DNA of 64,000 bases from the NCBI GenBank assembly GCA_039621445.1, contig CP154954.1, positions 74,536,265 through 74,600,264 on the forward strand, given 5' to 3'. A model generated the notes under the pieces. The model saw only the letters and a list, made by a program, of their open reading frames with translations. It did not search any database and was not told the origin of the DNA. How positions within the stretch are numbered: position 1 is the stretch's first letter; the number at the start of each line of letters is the position of its first letter. This document shows, piece by piece, positions 57,031 through 64,000 of the stretch. The DNA comes from Euglena gracilis (taxonomy: Eukaryota > Euglenida > Euglenophyceae > Euglenales). Made by a program: the position numbers and the translations under genes.

Positions 57031-60000
57031 CATGCAAGCATACATACATACATACATACATACATACATACATACATACATACATACATACATACATACA
57101 TACATACATACATACATACATACATACATACATACATACATACATACATACATACATGCATGCATGCATACATGCATGCATGCATGCATACATACATACA
57201 TACATACATACATACATACACACATACATACATACACACACATACATACCTACATACGTACATACATACACACATACATACATACATACATACATACATA
57301 CATACATACATACATACATACATACATACATACATACATACATACATACATACATACATACATACATACATACATACATACATACATACATACATACATA
57401 CATACATACATACATACATACATACATACATACATACATACATACATACATACATACATACATACATCACTTACATAAATACATACATGAACAACAACAA
57501 CAACAACAACAACGAATTTTTTTTTGCTTTTTCAATAACTTTTTCTGTGTGCGTTGTCAGGCTCCGAAAACAACAGAAGTGTATTATATTAGGATAGGAG
57601 GTCAAATGATGGAATAGGTCCCAGGACTCGACGAGACACCTAGGTATGGTGAACTGGTGGTACCCCCGGGGTCCCTTCCGACTTTTCGCCGCAGGGGCTA
57701 TTTTGCTGTCAAAAAATCGATTTTTCCAAATAATCTCGAAACCCGTGGGGAATTGAAGGAAACGCCCCCCAGGCAAAAGTGAAGCCCCTGGGACCCCCCA
57801 ACCACTGGTGGAGACCCGGGTGTCCGGCTGTCCGGCTGGGCCCAGATACGGGCCGTCGAAGGTCCAAAAAAGGGGGCCCTAGGGGGGGACTGAGGCAGTT
57901 TTGGCCCTATTGGGGTCAAAAAATCGCTATTTCCAAAATTTCCAAAATATCTCGAAACCCGAGAGGAAATGAAGGAAACACCCCCCAGGCAAAATTGAAT
58001 CCCCACAGCCCCCGGGACCCCCCAACCATTGCTGGAGACCCGGGGGTCTGGCTGTCCGGCATGGCCCAGATACGGGCCGTTTTGGGGGCCGTACAGGGCC
58101 CCTCAAAAGGGTTCCCAAAGGGCTTGGCCGTTTTTCAGCGTTCCGGGGGGCAAAAAATCGATTTTTTGAAAATTACCCAAAACGGATGGGGAATTGCACG
58201 GACCCACCCGGGGACCCAAACCAACCATGGGGGACCCCCGAGTGGCCTGTACAACCCACATACCCCCGGCCCCTCCAGACCGTTTTGGGGCCCGTGCGGG
58301 GCCCCCCAAAAGGGGTTTCCACAGGACTTGGCTGTTTTTCAGCCTTCCGGGGGGCAAAAAATCGACTTCTTGAAAATTACCCAAAACGGATAGGGAGTTG
58401 CACGGACCCGCCCGGGGACCCAAACCAACCATGAGGGACCCCCAAGTGGCCTGTATACAGCCCACACAGCCCCGGCCCGTCTGGACCGTACGGGACCGTA
58501 CTGGACGTTTTGAAGCCCGTACGGGGACCCCCAAAGGGGTTCCCACAGGACTTTTGGTCGTTTTTCAGCCTTCGGGGGGGCAAAAAAAGGATTTTTTGAA
58601 AATTTCACAAAACGGATGGGGAATTGCATGGACTCACCTGGGGACCCAAACCCCAAAGTGGCCTGTTTTCACCCCACATACCCCCGGCCCGTCTGGGCTG
58701 TTTTGGGGCCCGTACCATGCCCCGTACCCGGCACCCCGGGGGGGGTTCCCACAGGACTTTTTTTAGCCTTAGTTTTTGGCCCGGCCCGCCAGCCTGCCAC
58801 CGGGCAGCCGTGCCGCCCGTCGTGCCGCTGGGCCGGTCCGGGCCGTCGGGACGCCGGCCGGGCCGCTGGGCCGGGCCGGGCCGGGTCAGGTCGCCGGACC
58901 GCCGGCTGTGCTGGGCCGGGCCGGGCCCCTCGGCCCGGGGGGCCCGGCCCGGCCCGGCCCGGCACAGGCCGTGCCACCGGGCCGCCGGCCGGGCCGTGCC
59001 TCCAGGCCAGGCCGGGCCGCCGGCCAGGGCGGGGCCAGGTCAGGTCGCCGGACTGCCGCCGGTGCCGTGCCGTGACGGGCCGGGCCGTGCAGCCGGCCCG
59101 GCCGAGGCCCAGGCCAGGCCGAGTCAGGCCGCCGGGCCGCTGGCTGTGCCGCCGGGCTGGGCCGGGCCGCTGGGCCGCCGGCTGGGCCGAGCCGTGCTGC
59201 CAGGCCGGGCCGGGCCAGGCTGAGGGCCCCCAAATAACAAAATCCCTTGTGTTACCAAATCGTTTTCGGGGGCGAATTCCTTTTGTTGGTCAACTGTTCG
59301 AGGGGATTCTTTAGATAGATCCTGTCAACGCAAGCATGTGTGTGGGGGCGGTTGTACCACGTACATACCCCACAGGACCTGTTGTGTACCTGCTTGTACC
59401 TGTGCGGATACACACAGGTCCTGGGGGGTATGTACCAGGTACATACCTATCGTGTACCTGCTTGTACCTCTATAGGTACACGCAGGTCCTGGGGGTACGT
59501 ACCTATTTAGACATACGCCTTGTTGGCGCCAGTGTGGGGGGATGGTACCTGGTATGTACCCCCCAGGACCTATCGCGTACCTGCTTGTACCAGGTACGCG
59601 ACTTGTACCAGGTACGTACCCCCCCAGAACCCCCCCCACGGCCAGGCTCCTACCCCCCGGGAGGGACCCATGGAAATTTCCCAGGGGGGGGGGTAGGTAT
59701 TCAGCGTACCACAACCTCCGATCACTGCGGAAAAAAAATACCTGATTTGGAACGTCTGTTTGGTCAGCACAAAACACAACACTGGGGGGGGCGGGTTGGA
59801 AACCAAAATGGACAAAAAATTTCATGGTTGGGGGTGGAGTACCTAGTTGCCTGCAGTTACATTCTCATTGAAGAGGCCTTCAATGTGCAACATTTTGCAA
59901 TTTGCAGTCACCCCAATGTCCAACGACCTGGAACCTCTGTCCTCCGACTGGGGGGGCGGTGGACAAGGGGTCAAAAAAAAATCGACGGGTGCCCAGGACC

Positions 60001-61887
60001 CCACCCCCCCCGAAAAAAATATTTTTCTTCTGGCGGTTTGCGCCGAAATTTTTTGGCAATTTTGAAGAAAAAAAATACTCAAAAAAAATGCCAAAATGGA
60101 ATTTGGCCAATCCTTGGCCAATTTTATGCACAAAAAAATTCGGCCCGGCTGTTTGCGCTGGGTAAATTTGGTCAAACTCCAAAGGGGTGTCCTTCGGTTC
60201 CAGGGTGGTCGTTGGACACATATGGTCGTTGGACATTGCGGGGGGTGCATTCCCTGGAGATTTGGCGTTATTATGTCCGACCCAACATTACCTGAGTGCA
60301 ACAAATAAACATGAAGTGGCAGATATGCCGCAAAGTTGATTTTCAGATAATCAGTCATGCAAATGAGCAAATTGTTTGAATTATGTTTTCTCCTTTGCTG
60401 TTGGCTTTTTTCGATTCCACAAAGTTTGCATCTATCAGACCACCTCAGGCAGAAAAAAGCCCTCTCCGGACTTCCGGAGCATTGGTTTCCAAATCCAGGC
60501 GGCACAGTAAGGAAAAAAGCCGCCTGGTTCGTGCGTCGTCCGCGTAAAGATGAGGCTGGTGTGACTGCTCTCTCGGAAGCGCATCCCGCTTCTTGGCCGC
60601 CTGCAGCTGAGCCACCAGCTGGTCGGGGACAAATGGCTGGGGTGGGAGGGCGGGTTCCCAAAAAAAATAGCACCTATGAATTGCACTGGAACAAAGTGGG
60701 CGAAAAAAAACTTAACATCAGCAAAATACATCTCGACTAAATCAACACTGCTGGCCTGTGGCAGACAGCCCTAAGACAATATTGGAAGGCCTTTTAAGCC
60801 TGACAATTTGGATTTTTTGGGCTGTGAGATTTATTTGAGTGCGCAAAATTGATGTGAATTAAAATTTAGTTTTTTTAGGACCCTTGCTTCCTATTCGTGA
60901 TTATTTGTGTGCATTCATGTTTGCCCATGTTGCACAAAACAGCAATACACATGCAGAAGACAATGGAATTCTGAAACGTGTTATGTGTCTTGTGAACATA
61001 CCAAACAGGTCGTCAAGGGGAAATAAACAGAACTGAAACTGTCGAACTTCATGAGACGCTTCACTCCAAATGCCTAATATTTTGGCAAATTTTCCGACAT
61101 TTGTGACCTTTCTCAGGACATTTTTGGCCTTTTTTTTTGGGCGGCCTGGAACAATTTTTGGAACAAAAACACCTTGCTGACTGACTTTCAGTCCCCCGTG
61201 GGGCTGCATTCCTTCATCCATATCTTGCTTTGCCAGGACACCAACTTGACCACAAGCCAGCCCCCCCGCCTGACATCCACCAGCAACGCCACAATCAGGC
61301 TGCTTTTTAGACCCGAAGAGGGGGGTCCCGCCCACCCAACCAGCCCAGCCCGAGACCCCCTTTTTTCCCGCCCCGGGGGGGGGGGGGGGAGGGGGGTCAC
61401 TCCACTCTTCGAAAAACCAGTCACAGGGGGGGGGGGAGTCGGCCACTCTGGAATCCAAAGGAAGTTAGACCAAAAACATGAAGAAAAAAAAAAGGCCATG
61501 TCATTTTGGTGGTTTTTTGCCGACCCCCGGGGGGGGGGGGGGGAGGGCCGGGCCAAAAACCAGTCAGTCACTCTGAAAAAACCAGTCACCCACTCCCCCC
61601 AGGGGGGGTCGCCCAGTGGTTAAGTGATTGTTTGCCCCCCCCCGGAGAGTCCAGCCCCAGACCCCACCATCCCACCCCATCCCCCCAGGGGGGGGGGGCT
61701 TTCCAAATTGAACAGTAGCCTGGTGACGATGCGCCGAAAGGCAAGCTGGATCTTGGTGGGCTTGGGGAGGTCAGAAAGCCATGACACGGCCTCCAGGTCG
61801 AAGCACGCGATGGCCTCGGCACAGTCCTCCGCCACCTTGACGTCGGACACCTGCTTCTGGAGGGCCTGCACGTGGGCGGCAGGGCCC
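35160..61887 (-). CDS. Gene B: class III adenylate/guanylate cyclase-like protein (multi-exon, 5' part missing)
   Basis: Minus-strand islands read in order as the cytoplasmic half of a cyclase receptor. They give a linker ([12 protein letters not shown]...QLAFRRIVT), then [18 protein letters not shown], then [18 protein letters not shown], then [26 protein letters not shown], then [24 protein letters not shown], then a tail with DDEWMY. Known of the family: class III cyclases contain hG(G/A)xxdKxxGDxxxaxf, GIxxGxxxxGxxGs..R..yxxiGdxVnxAxrl and xxxlllsdxv. The match is by order and pattern only. The second catalytic Asp appears as D in YDSV. Product specificity (cAMP or cGMP) cannot be told. 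The largest intron, 39.5-53.1 kb, holds two big TIR elements. Confidence 0.65.
36088..36502. mobile_element. Tc1/mariner-like element with TTCAAAAAGTCATGAC ends
   Basis: CAGTTAGTTCAAAAAGTCATGA after TA at the left; the inverse GTCATGACTTTTTGAAC is at 36,471-36,487. A second internal gtcatgacattttgaac copy precedes it. The right tip is blurred by a GT microsatellite. Confidence 0.65.
36510..37035. repeat. AT-rich simple sequence (TATA, GATA types)
   Basis: Alternating ta runs, agatagat runs and several palindromic atatatgaagcatttacata units. Confidence 0.93.
37441..37545 (-). CDS. Gene B possible C-terminal exon
   Basis: GC-rich island; the best minus-strand frame reads [20 protein letters not shown] then [13 protein letters not shown], a helical acidic/basic stretch. 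It could be the repeat-like tail that follows the W-M-Y motif. No splice site is clear and the other frames are open too. Confidence 0.35.
37836..37908 (-). CDS. Gene B exon: post-cyclase tail, DDEWMY
   Basis: Minus-strand frame reads [20 protein letters not shown]. Algal cyclases commonly have (V)YE-x-x...D-E-W-M-Y-x-L just after the catalytic domain, and this island sits in the right place. Borders are approximate; the G-runs either side belong to repeats. Confidence 0.5.
38095..38345. repeat. Fragment of the CAGTCAGTCAC element family
   Basis: TTGCTTACGACC near the left, aaaaccagtcacccatttc and GGCGCCTTCAGCGCC inside. Confidence 0.5.
38922..39008 (-). CDS. Gene B exon: cyclase domain, [25 protein letters not shown]
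   Basis: Reads [18 protein letters not shown] then [11 protein letters not shown], matching VNxAxrLxxxaxxlgxxlllSdav of class III cyclases, and ends at a GT donor (CAAGAG|GTGTGC). The PEI|TNATEVV join with the previous exon restores the family line in frame. The 5' border lacks an AG and coincides with a short direct repeat (TCACC). Confidence 0.65.
39420..39535 (-). CDS. Gene B exon: cyclase domain, [13 protein letters not shown]...[10 protein letters not shown]
   Basis: Acceptor TGTCCAG|CCAC (39,536-39,537). It reads [20 protein letters not shown] then [18 protein letters not shown], corresponding to lxxGIxxGpxxxgxxgxxxRxxyxviGdxvn of class III cyclases. The Asp of viGD is replaced by P-E, so substrate-binding residues differ. 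Homology ends at ATCACC; beyond it (reading minus strand) lies intron DNA starting GACCTGGGCGTCGCTTC, which has a partial inverted match at the other intron end. Confidence 0.7.
39865..39975. repeat. Second copy of the CCCTGACAG block
   Basis: ggccggtaccggggaccctg and acaggttctcgggcatgaca match 2,115-2,205. Confidence 0.7.
40531..43909. mobile_element. 3.4-kb TIR element, apparently non-coding, related to the 7.8-kb element
   Basis: Left end CTTTGGGGGCCGAAAATTGC and right end (inverted) CTTGGGCGGCGTAAATTGCC match each other and the 7.8-kb element's ends imperfectly. Flanks are cttta (40,526-40,530) and tttta (43,910-43,914). The two flanks join into the repeat seen unbroken at 8,855-8,905 (ggtgc then gttttatcccttcttctgg). 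No convincing exons inside, so probably non-autonomous. Inside, GAAGCGG...CCGCTTCC palindromes are scattered. Confidence 0.8.
40670..43860. repeat. Private palindrome family (GAAGCGG-N-CCGCTTCC)
   Basis: Copies at about 40,670, 40,775, 40,815, 40,988, 41,705, 41,740, 42,575, 42,708, 43,418, 43,530, 43,643 and 43,838 share GAAGCGG / CCGCTTCC arms around 3-9 variable bases. Confined to the 3.4-kb element. Confidence 0.8.
45794..45989 (+). CDS. Element gene exon: ParB-like N-lobe (with in-frame TGA)
   Basis: Acceptor CTGTGCAG|TTG, donor CAGG|GTGTGT. It reads [50 protein letters not shown]. The frame is continuous through the TGA; an Arg (CGA to TGA) at that point would be ordinary. Confidence 0.6.
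46197..46570 (+). CDS. Element gene exon: SGQHR box
   Basis: Acceptor TCACAG|CG joins phase 1 to the previous exon; donor GGCAAG|GTGGTG. It reads [20 protein letters not shown], then acidic/basic helices ([19 protein letters not shown]) and [23 protein letters not shown] fills the place of the ParB/Srx G-(E/x)-(R/H)-R signature. Confidence 0.7.
46782..47010 (+). CDS. Element gene exon: helical segment [15 protein letters not shown]
   Basis: Acceptor CTGTGCAG|GAC keeps phase 0 from the previous exon. It reads [60 protein letters not shown]. Donor CTGG|GTCGGA. All-helical, no family recognised. Confidence 0.65.
47205..47321 (+). CDS. Element gene exon: [18 protein letters not shown]
   Basis: Reads [20 protein letters not shown] then [17 protein letters not shown]. 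Strong donor CGCC|GTATGT at 47,322. The 5' side has no nearby AG except inside a private palindrome (47,155-47,175), so the start is approximate. Confidence 0.45.
47511..47631 (+). CDS. Element gene exon: [18 protein letters not shown]
   Basis: Clear acceptor GTGCTCAG|GTACCC and donor AGGAC|GTGTGT. It reads [20 protein letters not shown] then [18 protein letters not shown]. Short linking exon between two introns that both carry the private palindrome. Confidence 0.55.
47857..48488 (+). CDS. Element gene exon: long middle exon
   Basis: Reads [20 protein letters not shown] and a low-complexity Ser/Gly/Glu-rich spacer. It continues with [80 protein letters not shown]. Ends at TTTCAG|GTGTGC. The alternating hydrophobic pattern suggests an alpha/beta domain, not recognised. 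Confidence 0.65.
48732..48768 (+). CDS. Element gene micro-exon: [12 protein letters not shown]
   Basis: 37-nt island bounded by CCGCAG|GGG and CAGG|GTTTTG, in coding-like composition between two palindrome-bearing introns. Confidence 0.4.
49039..49311 (+). CDS. Element gene exon: [18 protein letters not shown]
   Basis: Acceptor GGGGGAG|GGG, donor CCCCG|GTGCAG. It reads [60 protein letters not shown]. Helical, with an acidic [10 protein letters not shown] cluster; no DDE triad can be assigned. Confidence 0.6.
49505..50094 (+). CDS. Element gene exon: charged Lys/Glu/Pro/Ala tail with poly-C frameshift
   Basis: Starts in one frame ([18 protein letters not shown] then an acidic run). After the C11 tract at about 49,627-49,639 it is coding-like only in the frame reached by dropping one C ([20 protein letters not shown], then repeated AKGK/KGKEK units and [15 protein letters not shown]). 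Lys/Ala/Pro-rich tails like this usually bind nucleic acid or localise to the nucleus. The 5' acceptor was not found. Confidence 0.5.
50443..50496 (+). CDS. Element gene last exon: [17 protein letters not shown]-stop
   Basis: Acceptor GGGTCAG|CTG. It reads [17 protein letters not shown] and stops at TGA 50,494-50,496. The Lys-rich start continues the tail of the previous exon. Confidence 0.6.
   Translation: MKKKPTPAGALEELLNV
52050..52362. mobile_element. hAT-like element, CATGCTTGTGCTTA family, copy 1
   Basis: Ends CATGCTTGTGCTTACC and TAAGCACAAGCCTG; perfect 8-bp duplication GCTGGGAT (52,042-52,049 and 52,363-52,370). The interior has a CCCCCGGCGCCTTCGGCGCC stem and repeated GGTGCCTGCCCCTAGCA. 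Confidence 0.92.
53069..53195 (-). CDS. Gene B exon: cyclase domain, [18 protein letters not shown]
   Basis: Acceptor GGACAG|CTGGCC at 53,196-53,197. It reads [20 protein letters not shown] then [18 protein letters not shown]. It matches the class III cyclase segment hG(G/A)xxxKxxGDxxxaxw(g/n), with Asp at the second metal-ligand position. The invariant G before that Asp is Y here, so activity is not assured. The 3' end is set at the CAGGCC border (53,068); a GT at AAC|GTGTCC is an alternative. Confidence 0.65.
54117..54416. mobile_element. hAT-like element, CATGCTTGTGCTTA family, copy 2
   Basis: Same ends and interior as the 52-kb copy; perfect 8-bp duplication GCCTGGAT (54,109-54,116 and 54,417-54,424). 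Confidence 0.92.
54430..56270. other. Gene B intron/5' DNA, no exon seen
   Basis: A-rich, with a small GC tract at 55,265-55,345; no coding island with splice sites. Confidence 0.5.
56275..56420 (+). CDS. Possible cysteine-containing exon fragment
   Basis: Plus-strand frame reads [20 protein letters not shown] then [20 protein letters not shown], which looks like a secreted Cys-bearing segment. The minus frames are open as well, and no start, splice pair or partner exon was found. Confidence 0.2.
56868..57515. repeat. (CATA)n microsatellite, over 600 bp, ending in (AAC)n
   Basis: Nearly perfect cata units with a few catg/caca variants. Long reading frames here ([10 protein letters not shown] patterns) are artefacts. 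Confidence 0.97.
57640..58760. repeat. Minisatellite of about 190-bp units
   Basis: Recurring landmarks gggcaaaaaatcgattttt, ccaaaacggatggggaattg, cacggacccacccggggacc, cccaaaaggggtttccacag at roughly 190-bp spacing, about five to six units, diverging leftward. Confidence 0.85.
58775..59225. repeat. GC-rich GGCCGGGCCG low-complexity tract
   Basis: Degenerate repeats of gccgggccg words; all six frames tend to be open, so the reading frames here (up to about 230 codons) are not evidence of a gene. A small relative lies at 55,265-55,345. Confidence 0.8.
59335..59640. repeat. Cluster of GTACC palindromes
   Basis: tacctgcttgtacc occurs four times with ggtacacgcaggtcctgggg-like inverses between; nested hairpins could form. 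Confidence 0.75.
60559..60636 (-). CDS. Gene B exon: [18 protein letters not shown] connector
   Basis: 26 codons between acceptor CCCCAG|CCA (60,637-60,638) and a CAG-type border. It reads [20 protein letters not shown] then PREQSH. The Y-R-P-F/Y-(V/L)-P-x-x-L phrase normally follows the linker and precedes the cyclase domain; the preceding NLR.YR part is not seen, so another small exon may lie in 60.7-61.7 kb. Confidence 0.5.
61375..61645. mobile_element. Relative of the CAGTCAGTCAC element
   Basis: Shares ggggggtcactccactctt, ccagtcagtcactctgaaa and an AGTGGTTAAGTGATTG end-like stretch with the element at 10,519 and the piece at 28,945. Confidence 0.6.
61723..61887 (-). CDS. Gene B exon: juxtamembrane linker
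   Basis: Exactly 55 codons between acceptor GTAG|GGGCC (61,888-61,889) and an element border CAGGCTACTG (61,722). It reads [55 protein letters not shown]. The A-x-x-I-x-x-F-D-L-x-A-x-x-x-L...R-R-I/L-V-x motif is typical of the helical linker between the membrane segment and the cyclase domain in algal cyclases. Predicted helical, cytoplasmic. Confidence 0.65.
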
Positions 61888-61889
61888 CT

Positions 61890-63680
61890 ACGGCTGGGGG
61901 ATGCCTAATTCTGGAGATGGGGAAAATTATGCACAGCAGCACAAGAAGTGAAGCAGGTTTTTGAGTAAACTGCCCCCCAAAAGGTTGTCAAATAGTTCAG
62001 CAGACGTGGTTATCACACCAGCACCGCGTGGAGTGAGCAAGTTAGGTTTTTTGCTCAGAAGCTCACCGGCTTCTGCAAATCCTCCTTTTCATTCTCCCTT
62101 GCCCAGACATCAAACGAAAAACTAGCATTTGAATAACAAATATTGGCCTGCATGATACTCAACTCAGGGCTCCAAATGAATGATGCTGGATTGGTTGAGC
62201 CGGAAATTTCGGTGGCAAAATGCCAATACACTGCGATTGCCACCGGGTGATGAGATCCGAAAGCAAGGCTGCTCAGCCAACATACAGCGGGCAGGTAAAT
62301 AAAAATGTATCCAGACGAGGGCAAAAAAACCTCAAAAATATGCTCCAACCCATATCAGGCAAATTTCACCATTTTTATCCCTGTGTGATTTCCGTCAAAA
62401 ATTTCATGAAAATATTCCAACGGATATTTCTGATAAGGACAACCAAAAAAGGGTCAATTTTTGCAGGTTCCTGCAATATTGTACAGCGTTTTGCAACTTC
62501 TCAAAATTCTTGTGATCTGGGTTCTTCTTTTGCAAATTCAATGGATTTTTTTTTGCGGTTAGATGCCGTATGGTCGTATAATCGTATAAATTCTAAATTT
62601 CTGAAAATTCTGTGCAATCTCTGTGCTTTCACTTTTTTTCCTTGTAAAAAGAAAGTATATTTTAAATGGCAACCTGGTGCATCCGAGGAGTCCTGGTCCC
62701 TCCGGGATTTCCGTGCATACCATAATCCAGGGATGGTGAAGAAGAACAACCCGCCAACACAGCCGGAGATAATAACTGCAATATTGATGGACGGAGTACA
62801 GGGAGGCTCTTTCTCCAGAGTGTCTCAATTTTTTTCGGGCGAGCCTGCAAATTGAATTTTGGGAGCACAACGACACTGTGGCTGAGCAACAGTTTCGAGC
62901 GACCGACAGGACACCCAAAACTTTTTTGCCCTCGTTGTTCATCGGCACGCTATTTTCTGGTCCAGCCAAGCTTGCGCCAGACTGGTGGCAAAGGAAATTT
63001 CAGTGTACCCTGACCCCCCCCCTCCGCGGGCCCGCAGCTCGACTGCGAGCTGCTGGCTGCAAAAAAGGGTGCTTGCTGGCTGGACCCCCCCCCTGGGCAG
63101 GGAGTCCGTCTGCCTCACTAAACCCCCCTGAATAGAAATCCCCCCCCCTGAATAGTGCCCCCCCCCCCCCTCCGAATGGAAGCCTCTCCCCCTCAGTTTT
63201 CGACCAACGTTCCGCCCCTGAATAATAGGCCCCTGCCCGTGGATTGTCTGTCAAATGGGACAGACAGCAAATGCTGTGGCTTCTTCAGCCATTGGTTAAA
63301 TGAGGGTTAGGTGAGTTTACGTGTAAATGATCCCCCTGGTTCTGGGGGGGGTTACGCATGTACCACGACCCCCCCCCCATTTCTGACAACGACCGCCCTC
63401 CCCCCCTGGTCGGGAGACTATATCGGGTGTTTCTTCATGGCTTGGCTTGAAAATATACCCGGCCAACGTGCCTGTCAGAGGATATGGGGGGGGGCAGCAA
63501 ACTCCTGCAAATGACACACAAATTGTTGTTCTTTTAGTCTTGGCTGCTTAAAAAAATAAAACCGCAGAAGAAGCCTCACATTTGGAGAGGACGCTTTCCC
63601 TGGGCCAAAACAAATCGCCGTTTTGGAGAACATGAGCCCCATGGGTGGGGGGGGCATGGAGGGCTGCCTCCCTGCCTGAC
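61890..63680. other. AT-rich DNA upstream of the visible gene B exons
   Basis: Only G/C runs near 63,010-63,420 (element remnants with ctgaatagnnnncccccc phrases). No exon recognised, though the PstS and membrane parts of gene B would be expected here if the locus were complete. Confidence 0.5.
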
Positions 63681-63740
63681 CATTTGCAGCATCGTCAGCT
63701 GCACGGCAAGAGAGGGCCGCTAGGGCCGCCGCCACGGTCC

Positions 63741-63753
63741 NNNNNNNNNNNNN
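63741..63753. other. Assembly gap (13 N)
   Basis: A run of N. The coding-like sequence on the left (minus-strand TVAAALAALSCRAADDAANG) and PstS exon 2 on the right are unrelated, so order and distance across the gap should not be trusted. Confidence 0.99.
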
Positions 63754-64000
63754 GATTGCACTCATCTGCAAAAGACTCGATGCGGCAGACGCCAGCTTGG
63801 GTACAAGCTCTTTCAGGAGGCAAAGAGGCAACCGCCCCAGTGTCAAGATGATGTGGGTAGGGGGAAAGAGAGAGTGAGAGAGGTGAACACGAGTGGGACC
63901 CAGCTACCTGGGACATATCGCACGCAGAACACACAACCAAAAAAAATGGGTGTGTGCATTTGTTTCAATATGTGTGTCCGTGTGTGTCACGCACGCGTGA
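63754..64000. repeat. Copy 2 of the exon-2/intron-1 segment, after the N gap
   Basis: Near-identical to 17,722-17,968 and in the same orientation. The minus-strand frame again gives [12 protein letters not shown], so this is the 5' part of a PstS-exon-2 copy cut by the gap. Gene B would need PstS exons 3-10 between here and 61.9 kb, and none are present. So this is either a different gene, a collapsed or misplaced contig, or the start of a paralog truncated by the gap. Confidence 0.8.

Noticed and set aside
56360-57597. Very long open frames of Cys-Met-Tyr-Val or Thr-Tyr-Ile-His repeats
   Set aside because: Pure translation of the CATA microsatellite.
58616-59314. Open frames of about 200-230 codons rich in Gly/Pro/Arg
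   Set aside because: GGCCGGGCCG low-complexity DNA leaves all frames open; no motif or splice structure.

Overview
This is eukaryotic nuclear DNA, most likely from a microalga or related protist with a large, repeat-choked genome. Long homopolymer G/C runs, microsatellites, decayed telomere-like TTAGGG tracts, many inverted-repeat elements and small GC-rich coding islands separated by 0.3-14 kb of non-coding DNA rule out a prokaryote. I cannot name the species. No rRNA, tRNA or CRISPR array was recognised. All calls come from reading the sequence; no database was searched.

The minus strand carries the host genes. Gene A (first coding exon near 18,245, running left off the window) encodes a signal peptide, a PstS/SBP-type phosphate-binding-like domain split over about ten exons, then a conserved cysteine exon, a hydrophobic segment and two further exons. 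Gene B (61,887 down to about 35,160) encodes a class III nucleotide-cyclase-like domain: a juxtamembrane linker (61.8 kb), a short connector (60.6 kb), then cyclase exons at 53.1, 39.4 and 38.9 kb and a probable C-terminal tail. Both look like pieces of one receptor type: extracellular phosphate-binding-like domain, membrane segment, cytoplasmic cyclase.

The striking point is how these genes are interrupted. Several gene A introns begin and end within a few bases of imperfect inverted repeats of the type CAGG...CCTG, often with degenerate 8-bp direct repeats. Taking out the element plus one repeat copy restores the protein-family sequence in frame. The same end signature with perfect or near-perfect 7-8 bp duplications marks free-standing hAT-like elements at 460, 8.65, 11.7, 15.2, 24.3, 25.7, 52.05 and 54.1 kb.

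A second element type has 5-bp target duplications. The largest, 44,059-51,873 (7.8 kb), sits in the 13.5 kb gene B intron. It has near-perfect terminal inverted repeats, an AATGC duplication and a multi-exon plus-strand gene with a ParB/Srx-like SGQHR motif; in this copy the gene has an in-frame TGA and a poly-C frameshift. Its neighbour, 40,531-43,909 (3.4 kb), has related ends and a matching empty site near 8,860-8,905. A shorter probable relative is at 6,771-7,640. Each of these, and the block 30.9-33.3 kb, is peppered in non-coding parts with its own private short palindrome.

The rest is repeats: two Tc1/mariner-like foldback elements (34.37 and 36.09 kb), several dispersed repeat families, minisatellites (57.6-58.8 kb) and microsatellites. 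A 13-N gap at 63,741-63,753 is followed by a near-copy of 17,722-17,968, so the right edge is either a paralog or an assembly artefact.
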